Below the pieces are notes generated by a model. It was not told the origin of the DNA. It worked only from the letters and a program-made list of their open reading frames with translations, and made no database searches. This document shows, one piece after another, positions 10,287-22,335 of a stretch of 64,000 nt of DNA. Positions within the stretch are counted from its first letter, which is position 1. Each line of letters opens with the position of its first letter. The stretch covers positions 19,649,998 through 19,713,997 of the forward strand of contig JAKZAP010000020.1 of NCBI GenBank assembly GCA_023053575.1, given 5' to 3'. Position numbers and translations under genes: made by a program. This DNA comes from Branchinecta lynchi (Eukaryota > Arthropoda > Branchiopoda > Anostraca > Branchinectidae).

Positions 10287-12614
10287 AACAAGAGCTACGA
10301 GCTCATATGGCACTTGTACGAGTAGGCTGTACAAGAACGACACCTCACTAATCTTTGCATTTGCCATATTTCACTATTTTCCGTTTTCGTTATGCTCCGA
10401 AAGAGTTTTCGCGTCTCATGCTACAGATGCGTAAAACCGGTTATCTGGATCTGGATATTTAGTTTCACTCATTTCTGAGCAGTTCCGGCATCGTCTCGAT
10501 TGTCTGTAGCAAATGCACATGACTGTTCAAACTTTCATCCCAATAAATCCATTTGTTTGATCCCTAGACGTGCTACACGATTTCCGGTACTCACTCTATC
10601 TCCACCTACCGTGGCCGAGTCTGGTTCGGAATAAAAAAAATCGACCACCTAAAGCATCTTCTTTTATACCATCTATCAAGTTTCACTCGAATCTGAGCAT
10701 TTCTGGAAAGTTCCGGTACCCCCCCCCCCCTCCCACCAACGTTGTCGGAGCCGGTTCGGGCCCAATATCTGAATTCCCTGTTCCTGTCCATCAAGTTTTA
10801 CTGAAATTGGAGCATAGCCTATCTGCAAGTTTCCAGTACCCCCCCCCCTACCTTGGCCAAATCCGGCCCGGACGCCAAATAACAAATCTAGGCCGCATAA
10901 ACTCGGCACTGTCGAATTTGCATCTCATTCGGTCCACCCGTTTGGTTTTTGTGCATGTCAAAAGTCCCTCCACCCCCAATTCCCCTAATCGTGGTCGCAT
11001 ATGGTTCGAACGCATGTTTTACATGTCGAGGCCATCGATTCGTATCACCCATGAAGTTTCACTCGAATCAGACCACTCGTTTGCAATTTATAGAAGTCAA
11101 TTTCCATATTTCTCTTCTCTTGCTCCCCAAAAAATACTCGGATCTAGGAACGGAAGTTTCCAGGGGTATGTTGTGTCAGGTTCTTAAGTCAAGATAATTC
11201 GGGTCGCTAATATGCCTGCAAAGTTTCGTTGTCGTTTTACATCTGGAACTATTCTAACTCACGACTACCGGAATTCCAGGAAACCCTCTCCAACTCCCCC
11301 CACAGAGCCCCGATACCATCTGGCTCCGTCAATTTCATCTAGGCCTAATGCTTGTTCCATCCATTAAGTTTCGTCCCAATCCCTCTGCTTTTAGAGTTTC
11401 TTGAGTTTCCCCCCCCCCCCATCCCCACAGGTATCGGACCCGTGTCCGAGGCGATACCTCACCAGACAAGTTTCATTCAAATCCGATCACCCGTTCAAAA
11501 GTTATGCACGCCACTAGATTCCGGACTCCCCATCCACCCACTCCCCCCACGATCGTCGGGTCGGGGAAACGGCTGTTCTCAAGTCAATCTGTTTGGATCC
11601 ATGACATACCTGCCAAGTTTCATCGCCCTAGGACATCAGGAAGTATGCCGAACTCGCGGGATCGCTAGAAATCCGGACCCCCACCCCAACTCCCCCACAG
11701 TGCCCTGATCCGGTCCGGTTATGTCAATGACGTGTCTAGGACTTGTGCTTGTTTTTCCCACCAAGTTTCATCCCGATCCCTCCACTCTAAGCGTTTCAAA
11801 TTTCCGGCTCCCTCCTCCAACTCCCCGCAGTGTCATCGGATCCGGCCCGGATTTAAAGTGAGATGTCTGAGACACGAGGTCATCCTAAATATAAACTTTC
11901 ATCAAGATCCGATCACCCGTTCGCAAGCTAAAAATACCTCAGATTTTGGCGTCACCCTCCCTCCACTCCCCCCCCCCCCCCCCCCCAGCTGGTCGAATCG
12001 GGGAATTGACGATTTTCTATTTAATCTGGTCGGGTCCCAGACATGCCTGTCAATTTCCATCATCCCAGCACATCAGGAAGCACGGAACTCGCGGGATCAC
12101 TACAAATTCGGACTTCTCCCTCCCCCCCCAACTCCCCCAAAGTGAGCGGATCCGTTCCGGTTATATCGGTCACGTATCTAGGACTTTTGCTTGTACTTTC
12201 CACCAAGTTTCATCCGGATCCCTCCACTCTAAGTGTTTTCCAAGATTTCCGGTTTCCCCCTCCAACTCCCCCCAATGTCACCGGATCCGGTCTGGATTTA
12301 AAATGGAGGGTTTGAGACACGAAGTCCTTCCACATATCAAGTTTCATTAAGATCCGATCCCCCGTTCGTAAGCTAAAAATATCTCATTTTTCCTATTTTT
12401 TCCGGATTCCCCCTCCCTCCACTCCCCTCCAGATGGTCGGATCGGGGAATCGACCATTTCTAATTTAATCTGGTCCAGTTTCTGATATGCCTGCCAAGTT
12501 TCATCGTCCTAGCTTATCTGGAAGTGCCCGAACTAGCAAAACCGGGACCGACAGACCGACTGACGGACAGAAATTACAATCGCAATATGGCACTTGAGTA
12601 AGCTCAAGTGCCAT
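10287..12614 (+). mobile_element. Element A, copy 2 (left arm of inverted pair)
   Basis: Begins AACAAGAGCTACGAGCTCAT, followed by the small hairpin CTTGTAC/GTACAAG. It ends with the hairpin ATGGCACTTGAG / CTCAAGTGCCAT. From about 11363 the modules follow a strict three-type order: type 1 (11363, 11761, 12203), type 2 (11471, 11894, 12339) and type 3 (11614, 12050, 12494). The higher-order period is therefore about 400-445 bp. Open frames up to 205 codons run through it because the repeats lack stops; their proline-rich translation matches no family. Copy 3 faces it tail to tail. Confidence 0.85.
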
Positions 12615-12711
12615 AAAAAAGGAGAAATCTTGAAATTCATGAGTTTCTCATGAGACCATGATCTTATCATGTGGGACTGCGGAACGAAAATAATAACAGA
12701 ATCTTAAAGGA

Positions 12712-15700
12712 TCTGTCTTACCTATAATACTAACGCAACCTACTTCCATAATCACTCCATATATTTCTAAACCGGGAGACCCCAATTTCGTACGGTACAT
12801 TCTAACTCCTCTGACAAAACCACACTAACTTTTCTCACTTGCCGTGTTTTGCTACCTTCGATGTGTATCAGGCTGTCGACGGTTGTCTGCGAGAAGTTTT
12901 TATGGCACTTGAGCTTACTCAAGTGCCATATAGCGATTGTAATTTCTGTCCGTCAGTCCGTCTGTCGGTCTGTCGGTCCCGGTTTTGCTAGTTCGGGCAC
13001 TTCCAGATAAGCTAGGACGATGAAACTTGGCAGGCATATCAGGAACTGGACCAGATTAAATTAGAAATACTCGCTTCCCCGATCTGACCATCTGGAGGGG
13101 AGTGGAGGGAGGGGGAATCCCGAAAAATGAGGAAAAATGAGATATTTTTAGCTTACGAACGGGTTATCGGATCTTAATGAAACTTGATATATGGAAGGAC
13201 CTCGTGTCTCAGACCCTCCATTTTAAATCCAAACCGGATCCGGTGACATTGGGGGGAGCTGGAGGGGGAAACCGGAAATCTTGAAAAACACTTAGTGGAG
13301 GGATCCGGATGAAACTTGGTGGAAAGTACAAGCACAAGTCCTAGATACATGGCTGATATAACCGGAACGGGTCCGCTCACTTTGGGGGAGTTGGGGGGGG
13401 GAGAAGTCCGAATCTGTAGTGATCCCACGAGTTCCGTGCTTCCTGATGTGCTGGGACGATGGAAATTGACAGGCATCTCTGGGACCCGACCAGATTAAAT
13501 AGGAAATCGTCAATTCCCCGATTCGACCATCTGGGGGGGGGGAGGGGGGAGTGGAGGGAGGGGGAAGCCAAAATTTGAGGTATTTTTATCTTGCGAACGA
13601 GTCATCGGATCTTGATGAAATTTTATATTTAGGATGACCTCGTGTCTCAGACGTCCCACTATAAATCCGGACCGGATCCGATGACACTGGGGGGAGCTGG
13701 AGGAGGGAACCGGAAATCTTGAGAAACGCTTAGAGTGGAGGGATCGGGATGAAACTTGGTGGGAAGAACAAGCATAAGTCCTAGATACGTCATTGGTATA
13801 AGCGGACCAGATCCAGGCACTCTGGGGGAGTTGGGGGGGGGTCCGGATTTCTAGCGATCCCGCGAGTTCGACATACTTCCTGATGTGCTAGGGCGATGAA
13901 ACTTGGCAGGTATGTCAGGGACCCGAACAGGTTCACTTGAGAACAGCCGTTTCCCCAATCCGACCATACTGGGGGGAGTGGATGGATGGGGAGTCCGGAA
14001 TCTAGTGGCGTGTATAACTTTTGAACGGGTGATCGGATCTTGATAAAATTTTATATTTAGGATGACCTCGTGTCTCAGACATCTCACTTCAAATCCGGGC
14101 CGGATCCGATGACACTGGGGGGGGAGTTGGAGGAGGGAACCGGAAATTTTGAGAAACGCTTAGAGTGGGGGGATCGGGATGAAACTTGGGGGAAAAACAA
14201 GCACAAGTCCTAGACACGTCATTGACATAACCGGACCGGATCAGGGCACTGTGGGGGAGTTGGGGTCGGGGTCCGGATTTCTAGCGATCCCGCGAGTTCG
14301 GCATACTTCCTGATGTCCTAGGGCGATGAAACTTGGCAGGTATGTCAGGGATCCGAACATATTGACTTGAGAACAGCGGTTTCCCCGACCCGACCATCGT
14401 GGGGGGAGTGGGTGGATCGGGAGTCCGGAATCTGGTGGCGTGCATAACTTTTGAACGGGTGATCGGATTTGAATGAAACATGTCTGGTGAGCTATCGCCT
14501 CGGACATTCAGTGTCACGTCCGGGTCGGGTCCGACCCGACCATCGTGGGGGGAGTGGGTGGATGGGGAGTCCGGACTCTAGTGGCGTGCATAACTTTTGA
14601 ACGGGTGATCGGATTTGAATGAAACATGCCTGGTGAGCTATCGCCTCGGACGTTCAGTGTCACGTCCGGGTCGGGTCCGATACCTGTGGGGATGGAGGGG
14701 GGGGGGGGGGGAACTCGAGAAACTCTAAAAGCAGAGGGATTGGGACGAAACTTAATGGATGGAACAAGCATTAGGCCTAGATGAAATTGAAGGAGCCAGA
14801 TGGTTTCGGGGCTCTGTGGGGGGAGTTGGAGGGGTTTCCTGGAATTCCGGTAGTCGTGAGTTAGAATAGTTCCAGATGTAAAACGACAACGAAACTTTGC
14901 AGGCATATTAGCGACCCGAATTATCTTGACTTAAGAACCTGACACAACATACCTCCGGAAACTTCCGTTCCTAGATCCGAGCATTTTTTGGGGAGCACGA
15001 GAAGAGAAATATGGAAATTGACTTCTATAAATTGCAAACGAGTGGTCTGATTCGAGTGAAACTTTATGGGTGATACGAATCGATGGCCTCGACATGTAAA
15101 ACATGCGTTCGAACCATATGCGACCACGATTAGGGGAATTGGGGGTGGGGGGACTTTTGACATGCACAAAAACCAAACGGATGGACCGAATGAGATGCAA
15201 ATTCGACAGTGCCGAGTTTATGCGGCCTAGATTTGTTATTTGGCGTCCGGGCCGAATTCCGCCAAGGTAGGGGAGGGGGGGGTCTGGAAACTTGCAGATA
15301 GGCTAAGCTCCAATTTCAGTAAAACTTGATGGACAGGAACAGGGAATTAAGAGATTGGGCCCGAACCGGCTCCGACAACGTTGGTGGGAGGGGGGGGGGG
15401 GTACCGGAACTTTCCAAAAATGCTCAGATTCGAGTGAAACTTGATAGATGGTATAAAAGAAGATGCTTTAGGTGGTCGATTTTTTATATCCCGAACCAGA
15501 TTCGGCCACGGTAGGTCGAGATAGAGTGGGTACCGGAAATCTTGTAACACGTCTAGGGATCAAACAAATGGATTTATTGGGATGAAAGTTTGAACAGTCA
15601 TGTGCATTTGCTACAGACAATCGAGACGATGCCGGAACTGCTCAGAAATGAGTGAAACTAAATATCCTATTTCTATTTCCGAACCGCATTTTTGGATGGC

Positions 15701-15965
15701 GGGTGTATTTTGTGACGTTCTCATCTACTTTCTTGTACAGCCTACTCGTACAAGTGCCATATGAGCTCGTAGCTCTTGTTTAATCAGAAAAAAACGGTTT
15801 ATGTAAATTGTTTCCATGTTTTCGCTACGAATCAACGGGTCTCGGAAACGCTTAAAACAGACAAAACCGTGGGTTATTCGTTGAAAGCACAGCCTAGTTT
15901 TAAAGTATTCAAATAATTCAAATACTATAAGTTGAAGAGCAAATAGTGGAAAGGGTCGTTTAACG
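12712..15965. repeat. Repeat H, second copy, split by element A copy 3
   Basis: Positions 12712-12901 match about 130-316, and 15781-15965 match about 317-492. The join in the intact copy (GAGAAGTTTTT then CCGTCAGG) is the insertion point of A copy 3. This paired comparison gives the best definition of the A element ends: insertion next to a T run, with no obvious duplicated target. Confidence 0.8.
12902..15780 (-). mobile_element. Element A, copy 3 (right arm of inverted pair)
   Basis: A 2.9-kb minus-strand A element, from the hairpin ATGGCACTTGAG / CTCAAGTGCCAT at 12902 to GAGCTCGTAGCTCTTGTT at 15780. It is longer than copy 2 because a three-module block is repeated: the GATCCCGCGAGTTCG word recurs at about 13855 and 14287, and the GTGGCGTGCATAACTTTTG word at 14434 and 14581. 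Its ends are fixed by the uninterrupted H repeat. The minus frames at 14241-14906 and elsewhere are array translations, not genes. Confidence 0.88.
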
Positions 15966-16056
15966 ATCGTAAGTGATAATAAGTCCGTGGAACGCAACTA
16001 AAGACTCGGAGTTACAAGAAGTACCAATTAGCCTGAGTCGTGTCCTTTACACTTAC

Positions 16057-16223
16057 CCTGCATAGATGGCGCCAATGTTTGAAAAGAACCATTCCGGGGA
16101 ATTGAAACCGAGAATGCAGACGCCGTGGAACGGCTCTAATCCAAGTCGAATGAATGCTTTCGCAACAGTCCGTACATTCTGAAGGTAAGCGCGGTAAGTG
16201 TATTCCTGCCACTTTCCGTCCCT
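16057..16223 (-). CDS. ACSBG: Long-chain acyl-CoA synthetase, bubblegum family, internal exon
   Basis: A 167-bp exon read leftwards. It follows a good acceptor (TTGTTTCTTTTCCAG) and ends at AGG|GTAAGT. It encodes RDGKWQEYTYRAYL, then a stretch ending HGVCILGFNSPEWFFSNIGA, then IYAG. The tyrosine-rich start and the HGVxILGFNSPEWF block are diagnostic of ACSBG enzymes, which use ATP to load long and very long fatty acids onto CoA through an acyl-adenylate. This part belongs to the N-terminal subdomain of the adenylate-forming fold; the ATP P-loop would come in later exons. It enters in phase 0, matching the end of the exon at 27319, and leaves after two bases of a Gly codon. Confidence 0.92.
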
Positions 16224-16299
16224 CTGGAAAAGAAACAAGAAATGTCAAATAAATAAATAAATACACACAATGCTCAAGCAAGAGTCGAATGAAGTCAGA

Positions 16300-17736
16300 A
16301 TAAAAGTGACTGCTTTAAGAAGTTTGATACAAATTTAACATAGGGACACCCACCCTTGTGTTATGCTGATACGGATAACCAAAATAATAATAACCACGTT
16401 TGTTTGCTCGGCCGAAAGGCCGTACAAGATTAAAGACATACGAAATAAACTGCTACAACTTATTTAAACTAAATTAAACTTCCTGTTCCAAGTTTGAACG
16501 CTTTAATTAGATTTTTGCCAACTTCCACGATGAAGCTGGGGTTCGTAGGTTTCAGGATACCGGGAAGCGTGTTATGACCATTTTGTTGTAAATTTCGTAA
16601 AACACAACAATGAAAACGCTATTGTTGCGAAACAGTTTCCAGAGTTAGTTTTGCGAAAGATGATAGAGGTTCATAATATTTGACACAAGGTTGCAGGTTC
16701 TTGTGTCAGCTGTGTGTTTGTTACAGCTTATTTATTATAAAGGTGAGGATTCACCTTCCAGACTTTCCTTCCGGATTCCAGAGAGCCGTTTTCGTCGAGA
16801 CGGATCTAGAAGGTAAAGCCAGGCCAAAAACGTCTGGAAGTCCGTGGTGTTGGACACCCCAGATCCCGGGTGTCTGGAAGGCGCCATAGAGGCAACCCGT
16901 CCGAGACACGGAATTATGCAGGAAGAAAAGCGAAAGTGATTTGACAATCTAGGAAAAGTTGAAGAGCAGCAAATTTAGCTGTCATCTTATCCTGTTCATT
17001 TATTTTGGATTTGATAAAATTGAACTGAAGTGAACCGAATGACATGTCGAGCGAATTATTTGTCTTGCCAAATTGTGCGGAAACTCGCCCATATTCCGAA
17101 CTTTAATCACGGACAATACAACTTTTTTACTCGGTACCATAAAACCAGTCTTCTGTAAACGTCGAAACAAATCAATCGCCCTGATTGGTCAAAAGCAAGG
17201 CGAGGAACATGAGTCTTGTCTGGCACGAATCTGACGAAAATGGGCGACATGCCGAGACGTTCCTCCCACCAACGATTCCCGGAACCCGTGCACCGAAGTG
17301 CGGAGCCTAGATCAAGGGACGAGTGTACAGTCAAGCGTGAGGAGATACTCACTCCTCAGACCATGTACACCGGGTGCCAGTGCAGGAAGGGTGCCGGGAA
17401 TGAGTGGACACGGGGTGCCGGAAAGTGAATATCCCCTCGGTCAGGCGTAGGTGTACAAGAACACAGTGTCGTATTACCAAATAGATAAATTAGGCCACAC
17501 TACTGTAGGGTTCCCCCGATGATATTTAAAGTCATCTTGGTTGACTTTAAGTAAACAGACATAGACATTTTTTTAATTCCATCAAAAACACATAAATTAA
17601 GCAAACAATTTACCATTAGCGGCCACTTTTAAGACAAAAAAGTCCTGATTGTGGCCGTAATTCTAACCACCATGAATCCGCTATATCGTTCACTCATTTT
17701 TTTTTTTCCTTTTTCTTTCCTTTTCAAATAATGACC
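16300..17736. other. Unassigned intronic sequence, possible LINE tail at 16362-16480
   Basis: Mostly unrecognised. Near 16362-16480 the minus strand reads GTACGGCCTTTCGGCCGAGC followed by TTATTATTATTTTGG, a style seen in LINE 3' ends; this is weak. At 17240-17430 the short open frames on both strands match nothing I know. Confidence 0.35.
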
Positions 17737-19205
17737 AAAAGGTTTCGATGGGATCCCCAAAATTCAATATTTGATCCAGACAATTGGGTCTTGTCTTTGC
17801 CAGACTCCTTGAACATTTTAATATTAAAATTCAGAAACAAATTAAGGCCAACTAGCTAATCATCTGAGAAAACCAAGTTCAGATATGGATTCAGCATGTG
17901 TGTTTACCCCTATAAATCGTATCTATTTTGACGAAAACTTCCTGCCTTACTTCTGCCAATTTTCCGGTTTTGGCCGAATTCCGGAACTACTTGTCCGGCG
18001 AAAAAAGAAAGCTAAAAAACAAATTCAGCGTATCTTCTTTCCCCTATATCGAACATCAACTTCAAATAAAAATTTAACTTATAACGAATTTTCCGGTTCC
18101 AGCCGGATTCCGGGCGAACTATATTTCCGGTTAAAAAATTATTGTCATATTCTTACCCCCTTCTTACCCCCAAATCCTACATCTAACAAACTACAAATAA
18201 AACTTGTACTTTTAACAAATTTTCCGGTTTTGGCCGGATTCCGGGCGAACTACTTGTCCGAATAGAAAATGATTTTCACATAAGTGTTCAGCATGTATTC
18301 TTACCCTAAATCGAACATGTAATCAACATAAAAAAAAACTTTAACTTTTAACAAACTTTTCGGTTTTTACCGGATTCTGGACGAACTACTTGTCCGTCGA
18401 GAAAATAGTTTTCATTATCATATTCAACATGTCTTCTTACGCCATAATCGACTATCACATTAGCTTTTTACAAATATTTTATAACAATAATAATAATAGT
18501 TCATTTGTAACCCACTGCACAAAACAATGTGAAGATAGTGGAGTAAAGAAGAGAAAGAAACAAATAAACAACTGAAGAGACACTAATACCACAAAATAAA
18601 CACAACAAACGGATGGGCCCGTGATATGGAGTAAGCCGTTCATAAGCTTGTCCAGATAAATGTTTATGAAGCTCCTGGAGTTTTGCCGTTATATCGCTTT
18701 GTATTTTTGGATTATTCTCCGATTTCGATACGATATAGGCAAATAAAGCAGGTACTTCCAGTATGTGTGGTAACATGTGTGTAGTTTACGTATATCACTC
18801 TTTTTCAAGAGAATAAAAGTGCCAGAAAGATAGAGTATAGAGTGATCGCAAAAAACTGAATACAAAGAAACCAAAGCCTTACGGTTATACTTAGACCGGT
18901 TTGACACAATCTTAGAATATCCAAATTTAATCTTTTTACAAGCTTCAGATACTGCAGACTGGCGAAAGGACGAAGTATACAAAATTCGTTTGTTTGCCCC
19001 TTCATTTGAACCCCGTCCCCCACCCCTAAATTTAGGGCTACAGAGCCCATCCACAAACTTGACCTTACCCTTGACCCAAAGAATCCTCACACCAAGTCTC
19101 ATCAAAATATCTCATTCCCTTCGAGAGTTATCGTGCTCACAGACAGACAGACAACTTTTGCGATGTCATAGGTATTCCTCCACTTAAATTTTAGGATCCC
19201 AAAAA
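17737..19205 (+). mobile_element. Element B, copy 2, with internal insertion
   Basis: Starts GACCAAAAGGTTTCGATGGG and GATCCAGACAATTGGGTCTTG. It continues with about five TTCCGG...CCGGATTC modules and CAACTTCAAATAAAA linkers. It ends with CACACCAAGTCTCATC, ACAGACAGACAGACAAC, TTGCGATGTCATAGG and TAGGATCCCAAAAA. Between ACAAATATTTT (about 18480) and GTTTGTTTGCCCC (about 18988), where other copies are continuous, sits a 500-bp minus-strand insertion. Confidence 0.82.
18481..18985 (-). mobile_element. Retroelement 3' fragment inserted in element B copy 2
   Basis: Read on the minus strand it ends CAGTGGGTTACAAATGAACT followed by (ATT)n. This tail is shared with 21598-21645 and 27877-27920. A short minus frame (18776-18501) runs into the tail, but I cannot assign its translation to a domain. 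The position is consistent with a 5'-truncated LINE or SINE insertion. Family unknown. Confidence 0.55.
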
Positions 19206-19206
19206 C

Positions 19207-19541
19207 AAGTCAACTTTTGAAACAGGATGCGGAGGATGCGGTACATTTGATGTGTTATTGTGAGGAGTTGAAAGGATTAAGAAAGGAAGTGTTCGGCCGG
19301 GAGGTTTGGGATGAAAGGGAATTGACTTCGATTATGGGAAGTAAGTGTTTTGGTGATCTCCGAAGGCTGGGTAGATTCCTGAAGATAGCTATGACCCACC
19401 GCGAACTATTTTTATAGAAGTTGATTTTTGGTTTGTTTCGGAGTGTACGATATTTTGTTTGTTGTTATTTTTTTTTTATGTTTTCCGCCATGGCCCTTGG
19501 GCTTTTTTGGAATTAAATTCATTCATTCATTCATTCATTCA
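19207..19541 (+). mobile_element. LINE 3' end: last ~65 residues of RT ORF plus UTR and (ATTC)n tail
   Basis: The frame to 19417 carries EDAVHLMCYCEELKGLR, which resembles the C-terminal HLLxxC-type segment after the reverse transcriptase of CR1/Jockey/Rex-like LINEs. The stop is followed by a T-rich UTR with CCATGGCCCTTGGGCTTTTT and about five ATTC repeats (19516-19541). The same UTR recurs at 60588-60669, where it runs into the scaffold gap. It is 5' truncated and abuts the end of B copy 2. It has no catalytic YADD segment. Confidence 0.65.
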
Positions 19542-19772
19542 TAGGCCAAGGACGAAAAACAAGGCAGGGCATGAGCCCTGTTCTGATTTTCTTCTTCGGC
19601 TTTATGACAGGAACCCTGTTCTGGTGTAATCCTTCTTCTTCTTCCTTGACACATTTGTGTTGATCGCTACGGGGCTACTGACATTTTTATGTCCATTGTA
19701 TACTCTGCAGACTAAAATTGGTGCTGCCACGTGCTTCCGGCTTGGTGCGCACCAGGACCTCATCCCGTTTGT
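19542..19772. other. Unassigned, left flank of element A copy 4
   Basis: No supported gene. The word TGAGCCCTGTTCTG near 19572 and ACCCTGTTCTGGTG near 19612 form a short direct repeat. Confidence 0.3.
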
Positions 19773-21511
19773 ATGGCACTTGAGCTTACTCAAGTGCCAT
19801 ATAGCGATTGTAATTTCTGTCCGTCAGTCGGTCTGTCGGTCTGTCGGTCCCGGTTTTGCTAGTTCGGGCACTTCCAGATAAGCTAGGACGATGAAACTTG
19901 GCAGGCATATCAGGAATTGGACCAGATTAAATTAGAAATTGTCGCTTCCTCGATCCGACCATCTGGAGGGGAGTGGAGGGAGGGGGAATCCGGAAAAAAT
20001 AGGAAAAATGAGATATTTTTAGCTTACGAACGGGTGATCGGATCTTAATGAAGCTTGATATATGGAAGGACTTCGTGTCTCAGACCCTCCATTTTAAATC
20101 CAGACCGGATCCGGTGACACTGGGGGGAGTTGGAGGGGGAAACCGGAAATCTTGGAAAACACTTAGAGTGGAGGGATCCGGATGAAATTTCTAGCGATCC
20201 CGCGAGTTCGGCATACTTCCTGATGTCCTAGGGCGATGAAACTTGGCAGGTATGTCAGGGATCCGAACAGATTGACTTGAGAACAGCCGTTTCCCCGACC
20301 CGACCATCGTGGGTGGATGGGGAGTCCGGAATCTAGTGGCGTGCATAACTTTTGAACGGGTGATCGGATTTGAATGAAACTTGTCTGGTGAGCTATCGCC
20401 TCGGACGTTCAGTGTCACGTCCGGGTCGGGTTCGATACCTGTGGGGATGGGGAGGGGGGTGGAAAACTCAAGAAACTCTAAAAGCAGAGAGATTGGGACG
20501 AAACTTAATGGATGGAACAATCATTAGGCCTAGATGAAACTGACGGAGCCAGATGGTTTCGGGGCTCTGTGGGGGGAGTTGGCGGGGGTTTCCTGGAATT
20601 CCGGTACTCGTGAGTTAGAATAGTTCCAGATGTAAAACGACAACGAAAATTTGCAGGCATATTAGCGACCCGAATTATCTTGACTTAAGAACCTGACACA
20701 ACATACCCCCGGAAACTTCGGTTCCTAGATCCGAGCATTTTTTGGAGAGCAAGAGAAGAGAAATATGGGAATTGACTTCTATAAATTGCGAACGAGTGGT
20801 CTGATTCGAGTGAAACTTCATGGGTGATACGAATCGATGGCCTCGACATGTAAAACATGCGTTCGAACCATATGCGACCACGATTAGGGGAATTGGGGGT
20901 GGGGGGGACTTCTGACATGCACAAAAACCAAACGGGTGGACCGAATGAGATGCAAATTCGACAGTGCCGAGTTTATGCGAATCCGGGCCGGATTCGGCCA
21001 AGGTAGGGGGGGTACTGGAAACTTGCAGATAGGCTATGCTCCAATTTCAGTCAAACTTGATGGACAGGAACAGGGAATTAAGAGATTGGGCCCGAGCCGG
21101 CTCCGACAACGTTGGTGGGAGGGGGGGGGGGGGTACCGGAACTTTCCAAAAATACTCAGATTCGAGTGAAACTTGATAGATGGTATAAACGAAGAAGCTT
21201 TAGGTGGTCGATTTTTTTTATTCCGAACCAGATTCGGCGCGGTAGGTGGAGATAGAGTGAGTACCGGAAATCGTGTAGCACGTCTAGGGATCAGACAAAT
21301 GGATTTATTGGGATGAAAGTTTGAACAGTCATGTGCATTTGCTACAGACAATCGAGACGATGCCGGAACTGCTCAGAAATGAGTGAAACTAAATATCCTA
21401 TTTCTATTTTCGAACCGCATTTTTGGATGGCGGGTGTATTTTGTGACGTTCTCATCTTCTTTCTTGTACAGCCTACTCGTACAAGTGCCATATGAGCTCG
21501 TAGCTCTTGTT
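19773..21511 (-). mobile_element. Element A, copy 4
   Basis: Minus orientation, from the terminal hairpin ATGGCACTTGAG / CTCAAGTGCCAT at 19773 to GAGCTCGTAGCTCTTGTT at 21511. It is shorter than copy 3. After the first type 1 module near 20185 it jumps directly to the ATTTCTAGCGATCCCGCGAG block, which removes about one higher-order unit; recombination between modules would explain this. The distal 900 bp match copies 2 and 3 closely. Minus-strand open frames here are array translations. Confidence 0.85.
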
Positions 21512-21650
21512 TCCTTTAGTTTTTTCAGTGTTTTTGTTTTTTTATGTTTAGTACTTTCTTTACTTTTTCTCTTATCACTCCACTATCTCCACTATACAGT
21601 GGGTCATAAATAAACTGTTATACTGTTATTATTAGTAACATTAAAGAAGT
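21512..21650 (+). mobile_element. Retroelement 3' tail (CAGTGGGT... family)
   Basis: Contains CTTATCACTCCACTATCTCC, then CAGTGGGTCATAAATAAACT and (TTATTA)-rich sequence. It shares this with the minus-strand fragment at 18481-18580 and with 27877-27920. No coding part is recognisable. A copy 4 inserted immediately upstream, possibly into the same retroelement. Confidence 0.5.
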
Positions 21651-22335
21651 AATGTCTGGCTACAGACTTTTTTGAGCTTTTCTGAGCTCAAAAAGAAAAA
21701 AATTATGTCAAGTACCTATCAACTTTGAGGGGGGGAGAGGATGAAGATTAGAACTGTGGTGGTCCCTCGCGGTCCCTCTCAGAAAAAAAAAAACTTTTCC
21801 TGAACTTCTTTCACAAGTTCATTTTCCAGTTTGAGCCTGAAGAGGACCCTTGCCAAGAAGGTCCGAAATATTCTAATAAAATTTAGCTGACGTACGGCCT
21901 TGTCCGTGATTAACCCGAAGGCATACATGGCTTCAGTATAATAACACCCAAAGGCTATTACGGGCTTCAACTAATTATACCAGCGAATTCTTTTATGGTG
22001 TGGCAAATGTGAAGTTTTTTCATCAACGGACATAATTCGGTTATGTTAACCTCTAACATTAAAGGGCCCAGGACCAACCGGAAGGTGATAGTTAGGTGAT
22101 CCGGTAACAGTCCGGAGCTCCCTGTAATTTAAAAAGGGACAGAACTGGAACACGATTTTCAACAACTGCATTAATCAAGAATTAATCGTAACGTATCGCC
22201 TGAATCCTGAAGCGGTCACTGGTACCGATTTTCTGTTTTCGCCAGATTTGGATGAATCCGCCCTAAATATCGTCGGTCTGATTGAGGTAAAACAATCCTC
22301 AGGAGGGAATACACAGAATAGTGTATTTTAAACCA
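21651..22335. other. Unassigned except for the ribozyme-like repeat at 21825-21905
   Basis: No supported gene. The stretch holds a G run at 21730, the repeat listed separately, and a non-repetitive region at 21970-22320 that resembles nothing I know. Confidence 0.35.
21825..21905 (+). repeat. Hammerhead-like / Penelope-type repeat, copy 1 (decayed)
   Basis: Contains GAGC, CTGAAGA, a hairpin (GGACCCTT / AAGGTCC) and GAAATAT, followed by TAATAAAATTTAGCTGACG. The core matches the better copies at 41011 and 43622. Here the partner of GAGC is lost (TTCT where GCTC is expected), so stem I cannot form. It is probably inactive. Confidence 0.55.

Noticed and set aside
10570..11187. 205-codon plus-strand open frame rich in proline and serine
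   Set aside because: It is a read-through of A-element modules. The same sequence inverted in copies 3 and 4 gives frames of different length, and C-rich tracts supply the prolines. No domain and no conserved start.
11352..15200. Many overlapping frames on both strands of A copies 2 and 3
   Set aside because: Frames exist in several registers at once and shift between modules, as expected of stop-poor tandem repeats.
10287..15780. Inverted pair of A elements as an assembly fold-back
   Set aside because: The arms differ in module number and in many bases, and the right arm is bordered by a properly split repeat H, so it looks like two real insertions.
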